DNA of 64,000 nucleotides from Enterococcus mundtii (lineage in GTDB: Bacteria; Bacillota; Bacilli; Lactobacillales; Enterococcaceae), in contig NZ_CP025473.1 in the NCBI RefSeq assembly GCF_003957375.1, positions 532,001 through 596,000 of the forward strand, written 5' to 3'. The notes beneath the pieces are model-generated. The model was not told the DNA's origin. It ran no database searches and worked only from the letters and a program-made list of their open reading frames with translations. Below, one piece after another: positions 56,292 through 64,000 of this stretch. The translations under genes and the position numbers were made by a program. The first letter of the stretch is position 1; every line of letters begins with the position of its first letter.

Positions 56292-57662
56292 CTATTCCTT
56301 GATTTTTCTTTCACGTACAAAATAGTAAACCGTCATATAGACCAAGAAAACGAAACCGATCATCAAAGAGATCCTTGTTTCAGGATTGATGAACATAAAG
56401 ACCAATACGACTGCCAAAAAGGCTAATGACAGATAATTAGTATAAGGAGAAAAAGGCATTTTGAACGGATGTGACGTCATTTCTTGATGATGTGTCTTTC
56501 TAAATTTGATTTGACTGATCAAAATCACGATCCAAGGAATCATTCCGGGTAAGATACTGGAACTATAGACAAAAACAAATAAATCCTGTGTTTGGGAGTA
56601 GACTAATGGCAATAGATAGTTCAAAAGCAAGCCAATCAGAATACCAAACGAGATGGCTACCACTGGATAAAAGGGAACCCCATGACGTGTAAGTTTCAAA
56701 AACTTTTTAGACATTTTGCCGTTGATTGCCAATGTGTAAACCATACGACTGGCGCTGAAAATACCGGAATTACAACCAGATAAAGCAGCAGTGATGACAA
56801 CAAAATTGATCAAACCAGCTGCAAACGTGATCCCGATTTTGGAAAAAGTTTGAACAAACGGTGATCCTAGTTCGCTTAATTGATTCCAAGGATAGATGCT
56901 GACAATGATGAAGATCGCCCCAATATAAAAAATCAAGATCCGCCCGATTGTTGATTGGACAGCGTCTACAATCGTTTTTTGTGGATCTTTCGCTTCACCT
57001 GCAGTCATCCCGATCAACTCGATTCCTTGGTAAGAGGCAACAACGATTGATAGGGCAAAAAAGAAACCTTTCACGCCACCTGTAAAGAAACCACCATTTT
57101 TCCATAAGTTTGAAATCCCGATTGCTTCTCCATGGTTACCAAATCCGAATAAAATGATGCCTAAACCGGCGATGATCATCAAAATAATTGTCACTACTTT
57201 AATAGTGGAAAACCAAAATTCTAATTCACCGAATGCTTTGACAGAAAAAAGGTTGGCGAACATCAAGAAAAGGATCACAACGATTCCTGGAATGATCTGG
57301 GGCAAGTCTGGCCACCAATAGTTCATATATTCCCCTACAGCAATTACTTCACTGATACCGACCACGATAAACTGAAAAATATTGCTCCAAGCCGTCAAAT
57401 AACCTGCAACGGGATGGATGTATTCACTTGCATAGTTAGCGAAAGAACCGGTAGAAGGATCTAAATACAACATCTCGCCCAAGGCACGCATGATCAGGTA
57501 CAAAAAGAAGCCTGCTACAGCATAAGCAACCATTACAGAAGGTCCTGTCCAACGGATAGTGGATGAAGCACCCATGAACAGACCGACACCGATCGTTCCG
57601 CCTAGCGCAATCATTTGAATGTGACGTGCACTGAGACTACGAGTTAATTTTTCTTCTTCCAT
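56292..57662 (-). CDS. Amino acid permease (APC superfamily, AAT family)
   Basis: A 456-aa transporter with about twelve predicted membrane helices. The AAT-family N-terminus SARHIQMIALGGTIGVGLF and the motif ALGEMLYLDPSTGSFANYAS are clear. Relatives carry glycine/D-alanine/D-serine, proline or aromatic amino acids by proton symport; specificity cannot be read from sequence by eye. It is divergent from the manganese transporter operon, with a 240-bp shared upstream region. Confidence 0.92.
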   Translation of the reverse strand: MEEEKLTRSLSARHIQMIALGGTIGVGLFMGASSTIRWTGPSVMVAYAVAGFFLYLIMRALGEMLYLDPSTGSFANYASEYIHPVAGYLTAWSNIFQFIVVGISEVIAVGEYMNYWWPDLPQIIPGIVVILFLMFANLFSVKAFGELEFWFSTIKVVTIILMIIAGLGIILFGFGNHGEAIGISNLWKNGGFFTGGVKGFFFALSIVVASYQGIELIGMTAGEAKDPQKTIVDAVQSTIGRILIFYIGAIFIIVSIYPWNQLSELGSPFVQTFSKIGITFAAGLINFVVITAALSGCNSGIFSASRMVYTLAINGKMSKKFLKLTRHGVPFYPVVAISFGILIGLLLNYLLPLVYSQTQDLFVFVYSSSILPGMIPWIVILISQIKFRKTHHQEMTSHPFKMPFSPYTNYLSLAFLAVVLVFMFINPETRISLMIGFVFLVYMTVYYFVRERKIKE

Positions 57663-57816
57663 ACAAAAACTCCTTTTTTAAGTTGAGTGATAAAGTAAAA
57701 AATAAGTTTATTCTATAACTAGCAAACAAAATAACGCCCATTACTTTATAGCTCTTGATTGTGATTTTACAGAAAATTTTCGAAATTTGCGAGAAAAATC
57801 TAAAAAATCAAAAAAA

Positions 57817-57888
57817 TTAGGTATAACACTTGTAAATGATTTTGATATTAGTTAAACTAAGTTTGAATAAAAAGTTAGGTACACCGAA
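57817..57888 (+). promoter_or_regulatory. Probable manganese-regulator (EfaR/MntR) boxes before efaCBA
   Basis: Three related sites are visible: TTAGGTATAA (57817-57826), the palindrome TTAGTTAAACTAA (57848-57860) and TTAGGTACACCGAA (57875-57888). All resemble the TTAGGTnnACC-type operators of DtxR-family metalloregulators such as EfaR. The last ends directly at the ribosome-binding site. Repression in high manganese is inferred. Confidence 0.55.
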
Positions 57889-57903
57889 AAGGAGTGGTAA
57901 GAG

Positions 57904-58650
57904 GTGTCTAAAAATGAAATATCCGTTAAAGATTTGACGGTTGCGTATCAAGGAAAGACAGTATTAAATCATGTATCAACAGTTATCCAAGCACAAAAAT
58001 TTACAGGGATCATTGGACCGAATGGCGCTGGGAAATCTACTTTTATGAAAGCTTTATTAGAATTAGTTCCTAAAATTTCCGGTGAAATCACTTTCGATGG
58101 TCGCTCCATAAAAACGATTCGCAAAAAAATTGCCTATGTCGAACAGCGTAGTGAGCTGGATCTTTCTTTTCCGATCGATGTATTAGGAGTAGTTTTGTTA
58201 GGAACCTATCCATCCTTGCGCTTGGGGCAACGTCCTGGGAAAAAAGAAAAGGAACGAGCAAAGCAAGCCTTAGCGAAAGTGGACATGATAGATTATGAAA
58301 ATCGACAAATCAGTGAATTATCTGGCGGACAATTACAGCGGATATTTATTGCCAGAGCCTTGGCTCAAGGCGCAGAATGGATTTTTTTAGATGAACCATT
58401 TGTTGGGATCGATGCGGTCAGTGAAAGAAAAATCTTTGCTATTTTGGATGAACTGAAAAATGAAGGGAAAACTATTGTGATCGTCCATCATGATCTGCAC
58501 AAAGTCGAAGCCTATTTTGATGAAGTAATTTTATTGAATAAAGAATTGATTGCAGCTGGATCAGTTGACGAAGTATTTACTTCAGAAAATCTACAGTTGG
58601 CTTATGGGGAGATCATTGGGCAATTAGTTAAAGGGGTAATGGAAAAATGA
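57904..58650 (+). CDS. efaC: Manganese ABC transporter ATP-binding protein
   Basis: A 248-aa ATPase of the metal-ABC family with Walker A GPNGAGKST, signature LSGGQLQRIFIARALAQ, Walker B WIFLDEPFVGID and H-loop IVIVHHDLHK. The start is GTG 57904 behind AAGGAG. First gene of efaC-efaB-efaA; it overlaps efaB by four bases. It energises uptake of Mn2+ (possibly Zn2+). Confidence 0.92.
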   Translation: MSKNEISVKDLTVAYQGKTVLNHVSTVIQAQKFTGIIGPNGAGKSTFMKALLELVPKISGEITFDGRSIKTIRKKIAYVEQRSELDLSFPIDVLGVVLLGTYPSLRLGQRPGKKEKERAKQALAKVDMIDYENRQISELSGGQLQRIFIARALAQGAEWIFLDEPFVGIDAVSERKIFAILDELKNEGKTIVIVHHDLHKVEAYFDEVILLNKELIAAGSVDEVFTSENLQLAYGEIIGQLVKGVMEK

Positions 58651-59504
58651 TTCAATCGTTTATTGAGGGGTTAATGGATTATCAATTTCTACAATATGCA
58701 TTGATTACATCTATGTTAGTTGGATTGGCTTCAGGGGTGATTGGCTCTTTTATTATTTTGAGAGGGATGTCTTTGATGGGGGATGCGATTTCTCACGCGG
58801 TACTTCCTGGTGTCGCGATTTCGTATATGTTTGGTTTTAGTTACATTCTAGGAGCTACTGCATTTGGGATGTTGACAGCTGGAATAATCGGATTTGTCAC
58901 ACAGCGTAGCCGTTTGAAAAATGATACAGCTATTGGGATCGTTTTTAGTTCGTTCTTTGCATTAGGCGTCATCTTGATTTCTTTTGCTCAAAGTGCAACC
59001 AATCTGTACCATATCTTATTTGGGAATGTTTTAGCAGTTAGGGAAAGTGATATGTTGATGACTGCCATAGTGAGTGGGATCGTATTATTGTTTGTATTTA
59101 TTTTTTATAAAGAACTGAAAATCACTTCTTTTGATCCGATGATGGCAAAAGCTTATGGGTTGAATACGACACTTGTTCACTATTTGTTGATGTTCTTCTT
59201 AACACTGGTTGCCGTCGTGAGTTTACAGACAGTAGGAACGATTTTGGTCATCTCGATGTTGATCACACCAGCAGCAACTGCATACCTATTGACCGATCGA
59301 TTGGCAAAAATGATTTTTATTTCGGCAACAGTCGGCGTATTAAGTGCGATCATCGGTGTGTTTTATAGTTATAGTTATAATTGGCCATCTGGGGCGACCA
59401 TCGTGTTGACCAGTGCAGTATTCTTTACGTTGGCCTTTTTATTTTCACCGACTAAAGGGATTATTTTTTCAAGAAACAGAACGAAAAAAAATGCCGAGTC
59501 GTAA
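58647..59504 (+). CDS. efaB: Manganese ABC transporter permease
   Basis: A 285-aa ABC-3 family permease with eight or nine helices. Family landmarks are the GDAISHAVLPGVAISYMFG segment and the MAKAYGL loop that contacts the ATPase. It overlaps efaC by four bases and is followed 31 nt later by efaA. Confidence 0.93.
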   Translation: MIQSFIEGLMDYQFLQYALITSMLVGLASGVIGSFIILRGMSLMGDAISHAVLPGVAISYMFGFSYILGATAFGMLTAGIIGFVTQRSRLKNDTAIGIVFSSFFALGVILISFAQSATNLYHILFGNVLAVRESDMLMTAIVSGIVLLFVFIFYKELKITSFDPMMAKAYGLNTTLVHYLLMFFLTLVAVVSLQTVGTILVISMLITPAATAYLLTDRLAKMIFISATVGVLSAIIGVFYSYSYNWPSGATIVLTSAVFFTLAFLFSPTKGIIFSRNRTKKNAES

Positions 59505-59535
59505 AAAATCTAACGAATAGAAATGGAGTATGTAC

Positions 59536-60471
59536 ATGAAAAATAAACTGAATATCTTATGGTTAATGGGAGCTGTCTTATTTATTTTTGCAGGTTGTGG
59601 CAGTTCCGCAGCAGAAGAGAAAGAAGAAAACCTGACAGTCGTAGCAACAAATTCGATTATCGCCGACATGGCAAAAGAAGTTGGAAAAGAACATGTCGAT
59701 GTTCATAGTATCGTCCCTGTTGGAACTGACCCACATGAATACGAGGTATTGCCAGAAGATATCAAAAAAGCAAGTGATGCTGATGTCATCTTGTACAATG
59801 GGCTAAACTTGGAAACAGGAGATGCTTGGTTTGAAAACTTGATGGATACGGCAAATAAAAAAGAAGATGAAGACTATTTTGCAGTAAGTAAAAAAGTTGA
59901 ACCACTTTATTTGACTGGTGGAGAATCAGAGACAGAAGCAGATCCGCATGCGTGGTTGGATCTTTCAAACGGAATCAAATATGTACAAGAAATCACACGC
60001 ATCTTTGCTGAAAAAGACCCAGACCATGCTACGCAATATGAAGAAAATGCAGATGCATATATCGGAAAATTGAAAGAATTAGATAAACAAGCGAAAGAGA
60101 GTTTTGGATCGATTCCAGACAATAAAAAACTATTAGTAACAAGTGAAGGGGCTTTTAGATACTTCTCACAAGCATACGATTTACCAGCAGGGTATATTTG
60201 GGAAATCAACACAGAAAGCCAAGGTACACCTGAACAAATGCAATCGATCATTAGCCAAGTTCGTGCTTCGGATGTTCCAGTTTTATTTGTGGAAACAAGT
60301 GTTGATCCGAGAAGTATGGAACGTGTCGCAAGTGAAACAGGTCTTGAAATCTATGATGAGCTATTCACTGATTCTATTGCAAAAGAAGGAGAAACTGGTG
60401 ATTCTTATTATGGAATGATGAAATGGAACATCGAAACGATCCACGATGGTCTATCTCAAGAAAAGAAATAA
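59536..60471 (+). CDS. efaA: Manganese-binding lipoprotein, EfaA
   Basis: A 311-aa cluster A-I substrate-binding lipoprotein. The lipobox is FIFAGCGSS. Metal-ligand motifs are present: GTDPHEYE and DPHAWLD (His ligands), with Glu and Asp ligands near SEGAFRY and YDELFTDS. EfaA of enterococci is a known surface antigen and manganese-uptake component. ATG 59536 is 7 nt from ATGGAG; the ATG at 59530 is too close to it. Last gene of the operon. Confidence 0.94.
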   Translation: MKNKLNILWLMGAVLFIFAGCGSSAAEEKEENLTVVATNSIIADMAKEVGKEHVDVHSIVPVGTDPHEYEVLPEDIKKASDADVILYNGLNLETGDAWFENLMDTANKKEDEDYFAVSKKVEPLYLTGGESETEADPHAWLDLSNGIKYVQEITRIFAEKDPDHATQYEENADAYIGKLKELDKQAKESFGSIPDNKKLLVTSEGAFRYFSQAYDLPAGYIWEINTESQGTPEQMQSIISQVRASDVPVLFVETSVDPRSMERVASETGLEIYDELFTDSIAKEGETGDSYYGMMKWNIETIHDGLSQEKK

Positions 60472-60534
60472 TCACTAATCGATCGAGCTAACAATCTAAT
60501 AAAAGAGGCAAAAGTGTGTAGCCTCGATAAATAA

Positions 60535-60588
60535 GGCGTCATCCACGAAAATTGTTCTTTAAATTTTTGTGGATAGCGCTTTTTTTTT
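60535..60588 (+). terminator. Terminator of efaCBA
   Basis: GGCGTCATCCAC and GTGGATAGCGC form the stem, with further inner AAAATT/AAATTTTT pairing. Nine T residues follow (60580-60588). Confidence 0.85.
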
Positions 60589-60742
60589 GAAGAGATTCCT
60601 TCCGTTTGCTCCGTTTTTGGAGACGTGAGGACTAATGCCTCCGTACTTTATACAAATAAAAATTCGTTCGTTTATTGTTTTAAAGATACCAATTTTAGTG
60701 AAATTCCGTTATAGTTAAAAGAAAGGAAAGGAAGGTGAAGCT

Positions 60743-61489
60743 ATGAATTTTACTAGCAAAGACAAACAATTGATTGCAAAAGAAATAACAAAAAAAATCA
60801 ACCAACTAGAAAATAAAGAGAAAGATCAAGATCTCTTATTTCTTGAAGCAGAAATGGCGAAAGCGTTCATAGCAAGCCCAGAAGAATTGGAAACAGAGGA
60901 ATACCCTGGGAAATGGTTATTTGATGATTTTCAGCCATTAGATGAAGAAACAGGCATTGGCTACTTTGTCTTTCTTTCATCCGTCGGTTTTACTCCTGGC
61001 GTATTAGTCAAACAAGAGAATGAACTAAAGGTTCAAGCATGGCCTGCATTGTTTTCTTTGATAGGGACAGAGGGTGTGATTCCAAAAATCCAATCCGCAT
61101 TTTTTAAGAGTGCATTTATCGCAAATAGCAAACTTATGAATACGTATTATAATCGTTTAGTAGAAATTGCTCGTCCAGGAGAAATTCCACAAACGTTCAC
61201 TTATGGGCAACAAAAAAATCTATACGAAGATGTTGTTTATTCACGGGATCTATCTGGGTTCTCACCAAGAGAACAACTCCGTTTACATGAACTACTTCAC
61301 ACAAAACCTGTTTCGCTGAACTTTTTCAATGCATTAGACCAACGTCGAAAATGGGTATCTGTGAATTTCTGGGAAGTTTTTGCGGCTAGACATCGTTGGA
61401 TGGAAGAAAGAAAAATCCCAGATCAGCAGATCCAATTCGTTCAATTGAAAAAAGAACGATTATATTACGGATTATATAGTCGTGTCTGA
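60743..61489 (+). CDS. Conserved-type protein upstream of queG, unknown (248 aa)
   Basis: Cytoplasmic, no signal peptide, N-terminal helical part rich in Lys/Glu, then a mixed alpha/beta region (GIGYFVFLSSVGFTPGVLV) and an aromatic-rich C-terminus (WVSVNFWEVFAARHRWMEE). I cannot place it in a family. It lies 12 nt upstream of queG in the same direction, with a good AAGGAAGG ribosome-binding site, so it is likely co-transcribed with it. Confidence 0.7.
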   Translation: MNFTSKDKQLIAKEITKKINQLENKEKDQDLLFLEAEMAKAFIASPEELETEEYPGKWLFDDFQPLDEETGIGYFVFLSSVGFTPGVLVKQENELKVQAWPALFSLIGTEGVIPKIQSAFFKSAFIANSKLMNTYYNRLVEIARPGEIPQTFTYGQQKNLYEDVVYSRDLSGFSPREQLRLHELLHTKPVSLNFFNALDQRRKWVSVNFWEVFAARHRWMEERKIPDQQIQFVQLKKERLYYGLYSRV

Positions 61490-61501
61490 TCGAGGGTGGT
61501 A

Positions 61502-62671
61502 ATGATGGTACTAACATTAAAGGAAGAAATCATTCAAGAAAGTAAGCGAATCGGGATTGATAAAATCGGGTTTACTACAGCAGAGCCATTTGATCATTTG
61601 AAAGAATCGTTGGTAGAACAAAAAGCTGCTGGACATACTTCTGGATTTGAACACCCTAATATCGATGAACGTTTATATCCGGAGATGACGTTTGATCGAC
61701 CAAAATCAATCATTGCAATTGCTTTAGCGTATCCTACAAAGATCCATGAAAAGATGCCTAGAGATGAAAAGCGTGGACAGTTTGCTCGTGCTTCTTGGGG
61801 CATCGACTATCATGATGTCTTACGGGATCGTCTGCAACAATTGATTTCATTTATTGAGTCACGAGCGACACATTGGCAAAAGGAAGAAGAATGGCGCTTG
61901 GCGCCGCAAGTCGATACAGGTGAGTTGATCGACGTAGCTGTGGCGCAACGTGCTGGTTTAGGGTTTATCGGTCGAAACGGATTATTGATCACAGAGGAAT
62001 TTGGCTCGTTTGTCTATTTAGGTGAGATCGTGACCAATATCGACCTAGAACCAGATGCTCCTGGTGTCTTTGGGTGTGGCGAATGTACGCGTTGTGTGAC
62101 GGCTTGCCCAACGGATGCGCTTTTAGGTGATGGTCGAATGAACGCTAAACGCTGTTTGTCTTATCAAACGCAGACGAAAGGCATGATGCCAGAGGAGTAT
62201 CGAAAAAAGATGAGCAACGTCATTTATGGTTGTGATATCTGTCAGTTGGTATGTCCTTATAATAGAGGGAAAGATTTTCACTTTCATCCAGAAATGGAGC
62301 CAAAAGTAGACGAAGTCTATCCGAAACTCACCCCCATGTTAACGATCTCTAATAAAGAATTTAAACAGCAATACGGTCATTTGGCTGGTTCATGGCGTGG
62401 CAGGAAACCTCTTCAACGAAATGCGCTGATTGCCTTAGCCAATTTAGGAGAACGTGCTGCTTTGCCTCATATTGAAGAGTGTCTAAGTGATGTCCGTCCA
62501 GTGATTCGCGGGACAGCAGCGTGGGCAATCGGTAAGTTAGGAATCAAAGATCCTAAAAAATGGCAAGAGGTATTAAGTTGCGCACTAGAAAAAGAAACAG
62601 AAGAAGAAGCAATCCATGAAATGAACCAAGCAATCCAATTGTTACAAAAGAAAAAAAGTTCTAAAAAATGA
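61502..62671 (+). CDS. queG: Epoxyqueuosine reductase
   Basis: Cobalamin-dependent iron-sulfur enzyme that reduces epoxyqueuosine to queuosine in tRNA, the last step of queuosine synthesis. The 389-aa protein has two 4Fe-4S motifs: [16 protein letters not shown] (about 195) and [12 protein letters not shown] (about 245). It also has a C-terminal HEAT-like repeat region (residues 300-389) that contacts tRNA. ATG 61502 follows GAGGGTGG. A strong terminator follows. Confidence 0.95.
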   Translation: MMVLTLKEEIIQESKRIGIDKIGFTTAEPFDHLKESLVEQKAAGHTSGFEHPNIDERLYPEMTFDRPKSIIAIALAYPTKIHEKMPRDEKRGQFARASWGIDYHDVLRDRLQQLISFIESRATHWQKEEEWRLAPQVDTGELIDVAVAQRAGLGFIGRNGLLITEEFGSFVYLGEIVTNIDLEPDAPGVFGCGECTRCVTACPTDALLGDGRMNAKRCLSYQTQTKGMMPEEYRKKMSNVIYGCDICQLVCPYNRGKDFHFHPEMEPKVDEVYPKLTPMLTISNKEFKQQYGHLAGSWRGRKPLQRNALIALANLGERAALPHIEECLSDVRPVIRGTAAWAIGKLGIKDPKKWQEVLSCALEKETEEEAIHEMNQAIQLLQKKKSSKK

Positions 62672-62698
62672 ATTTTTTACTCAAACACGTCATTTTTC

Positions 62699-62731
62699 CC
62701 AGTAATTGTTGTAACAATTACTGGTTTTTTT
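62699..62731 (+). terminator. Terminator after queG
   Basis: CCAGTAATTGTT and AACAATTACTGG (62699-62724) form a perfect 12-bp stem with a T7 tail. Confidence 0.88.
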
Positions 62732-62940
62732 GTGTTTATTATATTAATTATTGGAAAAACGAAAAGAATTTCGCAGATAAATACCATAAATTGAAAAAAA
62801 ATTATTCTGAATATTACAGAACATAAGTTTTTCAAAAGTATCTGCGGAAGAGTTAGAAAACGATTTCGACGTTGATTTATAAAGATTCTACGACTTTAGT
62901 CCTAGTTTTTCGGAAAATCAAATATTACAAATATTAAAAA

Positions 62941-62967
62941 TGTGACGATTTTGTCATTAAATGTCAT
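62941..62967 (+). promoter_or_regulatory. Candidate WalR-type direct repeats before the LysM gene
   Basis: TGTGAC (62941), TGTCAT (62952) and TGTCAT (62962) are three near-identical hexamers spaced 11 and 10 bp apart. They resemble the tandem TGTnAn-N5-TGTnAn sites of WalR, which controls cell-wall lytic proteins in Firmicutes. The downstream gene is a secreted cell-wall protein, which fits. The rest of 62733-63048 shows no gene. Confidence 0.4.
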
Positions 62968-63048
62968 AATTCCTTCACCTATGAAATATTTCTAGATGAT
63001 AAAGTTAGTGACGTTGAAACAAATCAAAGAGAAAAAAAGGAGCTTACT

Positions 63049-63657
63049 ATGAATTCAATTAAAAAGATCGTTTTGGGGACAACTGTTGCCGCTGGAGCAA
63101 CTGCAATGTTTGTAGGGACTACTGCTCATGCAGATGAAGTCTATACAGTAAAAGCTGGAGATTCATTATCTAAAATCTCACAAAAATTTGCAGGTGACAA
63201 TTCACTGATAAAGGCTATTGCAGAGCAAAATTCGATTGACGATATCAACCGCATTTTCGTTGGTGAAGAATTAACAATTCCAACTGACGCTTCATCAGTA
63301 AAAACAACAGAAGTAGCACCAACAACTGAAAAAGTAGAAACTCCTGTAGTAACAGAAACACCAGCGCAAGAATATACATATGTTGCGCCTGTTGAAACAG
63401 TTGAAGTAGCACCAGCTACAACTACTGTAACAACAAACAGCAACTCTGCGAAAGAATGGATTGCACAAAAAGAATCAGGTGGTTCTTACACTGCAACAAA
63501 CGGACGCTACATCGGACGCTACCAATTAGATTCAGCATATTTGAACGGTGACTACTCACCAGCGAACCAAGAACGTGTTGTAGAAGAATACGTTGCTGGA
63601 CGCTATGGTTCATGGGATGCTGCAAAAGCATTCTGGTTAGCAAACGGTTGGTACTAA
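63049..63657 (+). CDS. Secreted LysM protein with Apf-type (lysozyme-like) C-terminal domain
   Basis: A 202-aa precursor with a signal peptide (about 1-28, cleaved near AHA-DE) and an N-terminal LysM domain (VYTVKAGDSLSKISQKFAGD). A Thr/Pro/Val-rich linker (about 80-135) leads to a C-terminal domain WIAQKESGGSYTATNGRYIG...RYGSWDAAKAFW typical of aggregation-promoting-factor-like proteins related to transglycosylases. It binds peptidoglycan and may cleave it. Ribosome-binding site AAAGGAG. Likely highly expressed and under cell-wall stress control. Confidence 0.9.
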   Translation: MNSIKKIVLGTTVAAGATAMFVGTTAHADEVYTVKAGDSLSKISQKFAGDNSLIKAIAEQNSIDDINRIFVGEELTIPTDASSVKTTEVAPTTEKVETPVVTETPAQEYTYVAPVETVEVAPATTTVTTNSNSAKEWIAQKESGGSYTATNGRYIGRYQLDSAYLNGDYSPANQERVVEEYVAGRYGSWDAAKAFWLANGWY

Positions 63658-63683
63658 GATAACCATCAATTTATGATGTCAAA

Positions 63684-63715
63684 AAAGAGGGCTACGCAAG
63701 TAGGCCTCTTTTTTT
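63684..63715 (+). terminator. Terminator after the LysM/Apf-like gene
   Basis: AAGAGG.GCTAC and GTAG.GCCTCTT form the stem around GCAA. T7 follows. Confidence 0.85.
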
Positions 63716-63723
63716 CTCTTCAT

Positions 63724-64000
63724 TTACAATCGTGAAAGATACGTATCGATCGGTTTTTGATAATGATCACCTCGCCAAATCCCTGTATTGATATACTCTG
63801 CAATCAAATAGCCGATATAAGGGCCGGTAGTCAAACCAGAGGAGCCTAAGCCGCTTGCGGCAATCAAGCTTGGTTCCCCTGGGACAGGGGCAAAGAACGG
63901 CGCAAAATCGGATGTGTACGCACGAGTACCTACTCGCATGGTGTGTTTCCATGTAGCAAGCTGATCGGGTTCAGCTAAAAATGGCACTGTACTTTTTATC
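63724..64000 (-). CDS. FAD-dependent D-amino acid oxidase-type protein (C-terminal part only)
   Basis: The frame is open from the window edge to the stop at 63724, so only the last 91 codons are seen. It ends with the C-terminal FAD-contact region of DadA/glycine-oxidase-type enzymes: TRAYTSDFAPFFAPVPGEPS, then AASGLGSSGLTTGPYIGYLIA. Substrate cannot be determined from this part. It converges with the LysM gene on the shared terminator. Confidence 0.82.
   Translation of the reverse strand, partial: IKSTVPFLAEPDQLATWKHTMRVGTRAYTSDFAPFFAPVPGEPSLIAASGLGSSGLTTGPYIGYLIAEYINTGIWRGDHYQKPIDTYLSRL

Overview
The window is a chromosomal stretch of a low-GC Gram-positive bacterium. It is almost certainly an Enterococcus: it has an efaCBA-type manganese transporter, WxL/WxIP surface-protein operons with Mga-type regulators, CcpA-type cre sites, and an aroF-aroB-aroC-tyrA-aroA-aroK-pheA operon in the enterococcal order. 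I cannot name the species; gene content fits the E. faecium side of the genus better than E. faecalis. No rRNA, tRNA, CRISPR array or complete insertion sequence is visible.

Layout. 0-1 kb: the N-terminal part of a Y-family (UvrX-like) lesion-bypass polymerase on the minus strand, behind a promoter whose spacer carries a perfect LexA/DinR box. 1.0-8.5 kb: the shikimate/Phe/Tyr operon behind an 18-codon leader peptide rich in Tyr and Phe codons and two tandem, mutually exclusive terminator/antiterminator structures. 8.6-11 kb: a HicAB toxin-antitoxin pair, a PfpI/DJ-1 protein, a decayed DinJ/RelB antitoxin and an ArsD-like protein without the cysteine loop. 11-16.3 kb: galactose genes galM-galK divergent from an AraC regulator, a flavodoxin-fold quinone reductase, a small protein and a LysM protein. 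16.4-21 kb: a GntR regulator, a RspA/mannonate-dehydratase-type enolase and a PTS IIBCA permease. 21.4-24 kb: an HxlR regulator divergent from formaldehyde-detoxification genes, the second of which is frameshifted. 24.3-26.1 kb: a YitT protein, an internally deleted glyoxalase-fold protein and another AraC regulator.

27.2-47.2 kb is the accessory surface-protein island. Three Mga-like regulators (all apparently TTG-started) punctuate two surface-protein operons and a pair of beta-helix paralogues. Operon B (38.25-45.5 kb) is a canonical WxL locus: small LPXTG-like protein, small WxL protein, DUF916/DUF3324 membrane protein, giant beta-helix WxL protein. Operon A (29-33.5 kb) has matching parts in different order but no WxL motif: a giant BspA/DUF285 protein, a membrane-anchored beta-rich protein, a small secreted protein and an LPKTN-anchored protein. 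The giant and small secreted proteins of operon A share a C-terminal domain, so operon A looks like a WxL-like system built on a different domain. This is the strongest candidate in the window for an under-described system.

47-56 kb: a structured gene-free kilobase, several small proteins, a pentapeptide-repeat protein, an MmcQ/YjbR protein, and a lipoprotein + MacAB-like ABC exporter + two-component system whose kinase is frameshifted in a poly-A run. A 179-bp element bounded by 28-bp inverted repeats follows. 56-64 kb: an amino-acid permease, the manganese ABC transporter with likely metalloregulator boxes, queG, a secreted LysM/Apf-like cell-wall protein, and the C-terminus of a FAD-dependent D-amino-acid-oxidase-type protein running off the end.

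Two long genes (S-formylglutathione hydrolase and the histidine kinase) are each broken by a single-base change in a homopolymer. That could be real inactivation, phase variation or residual assembly error.
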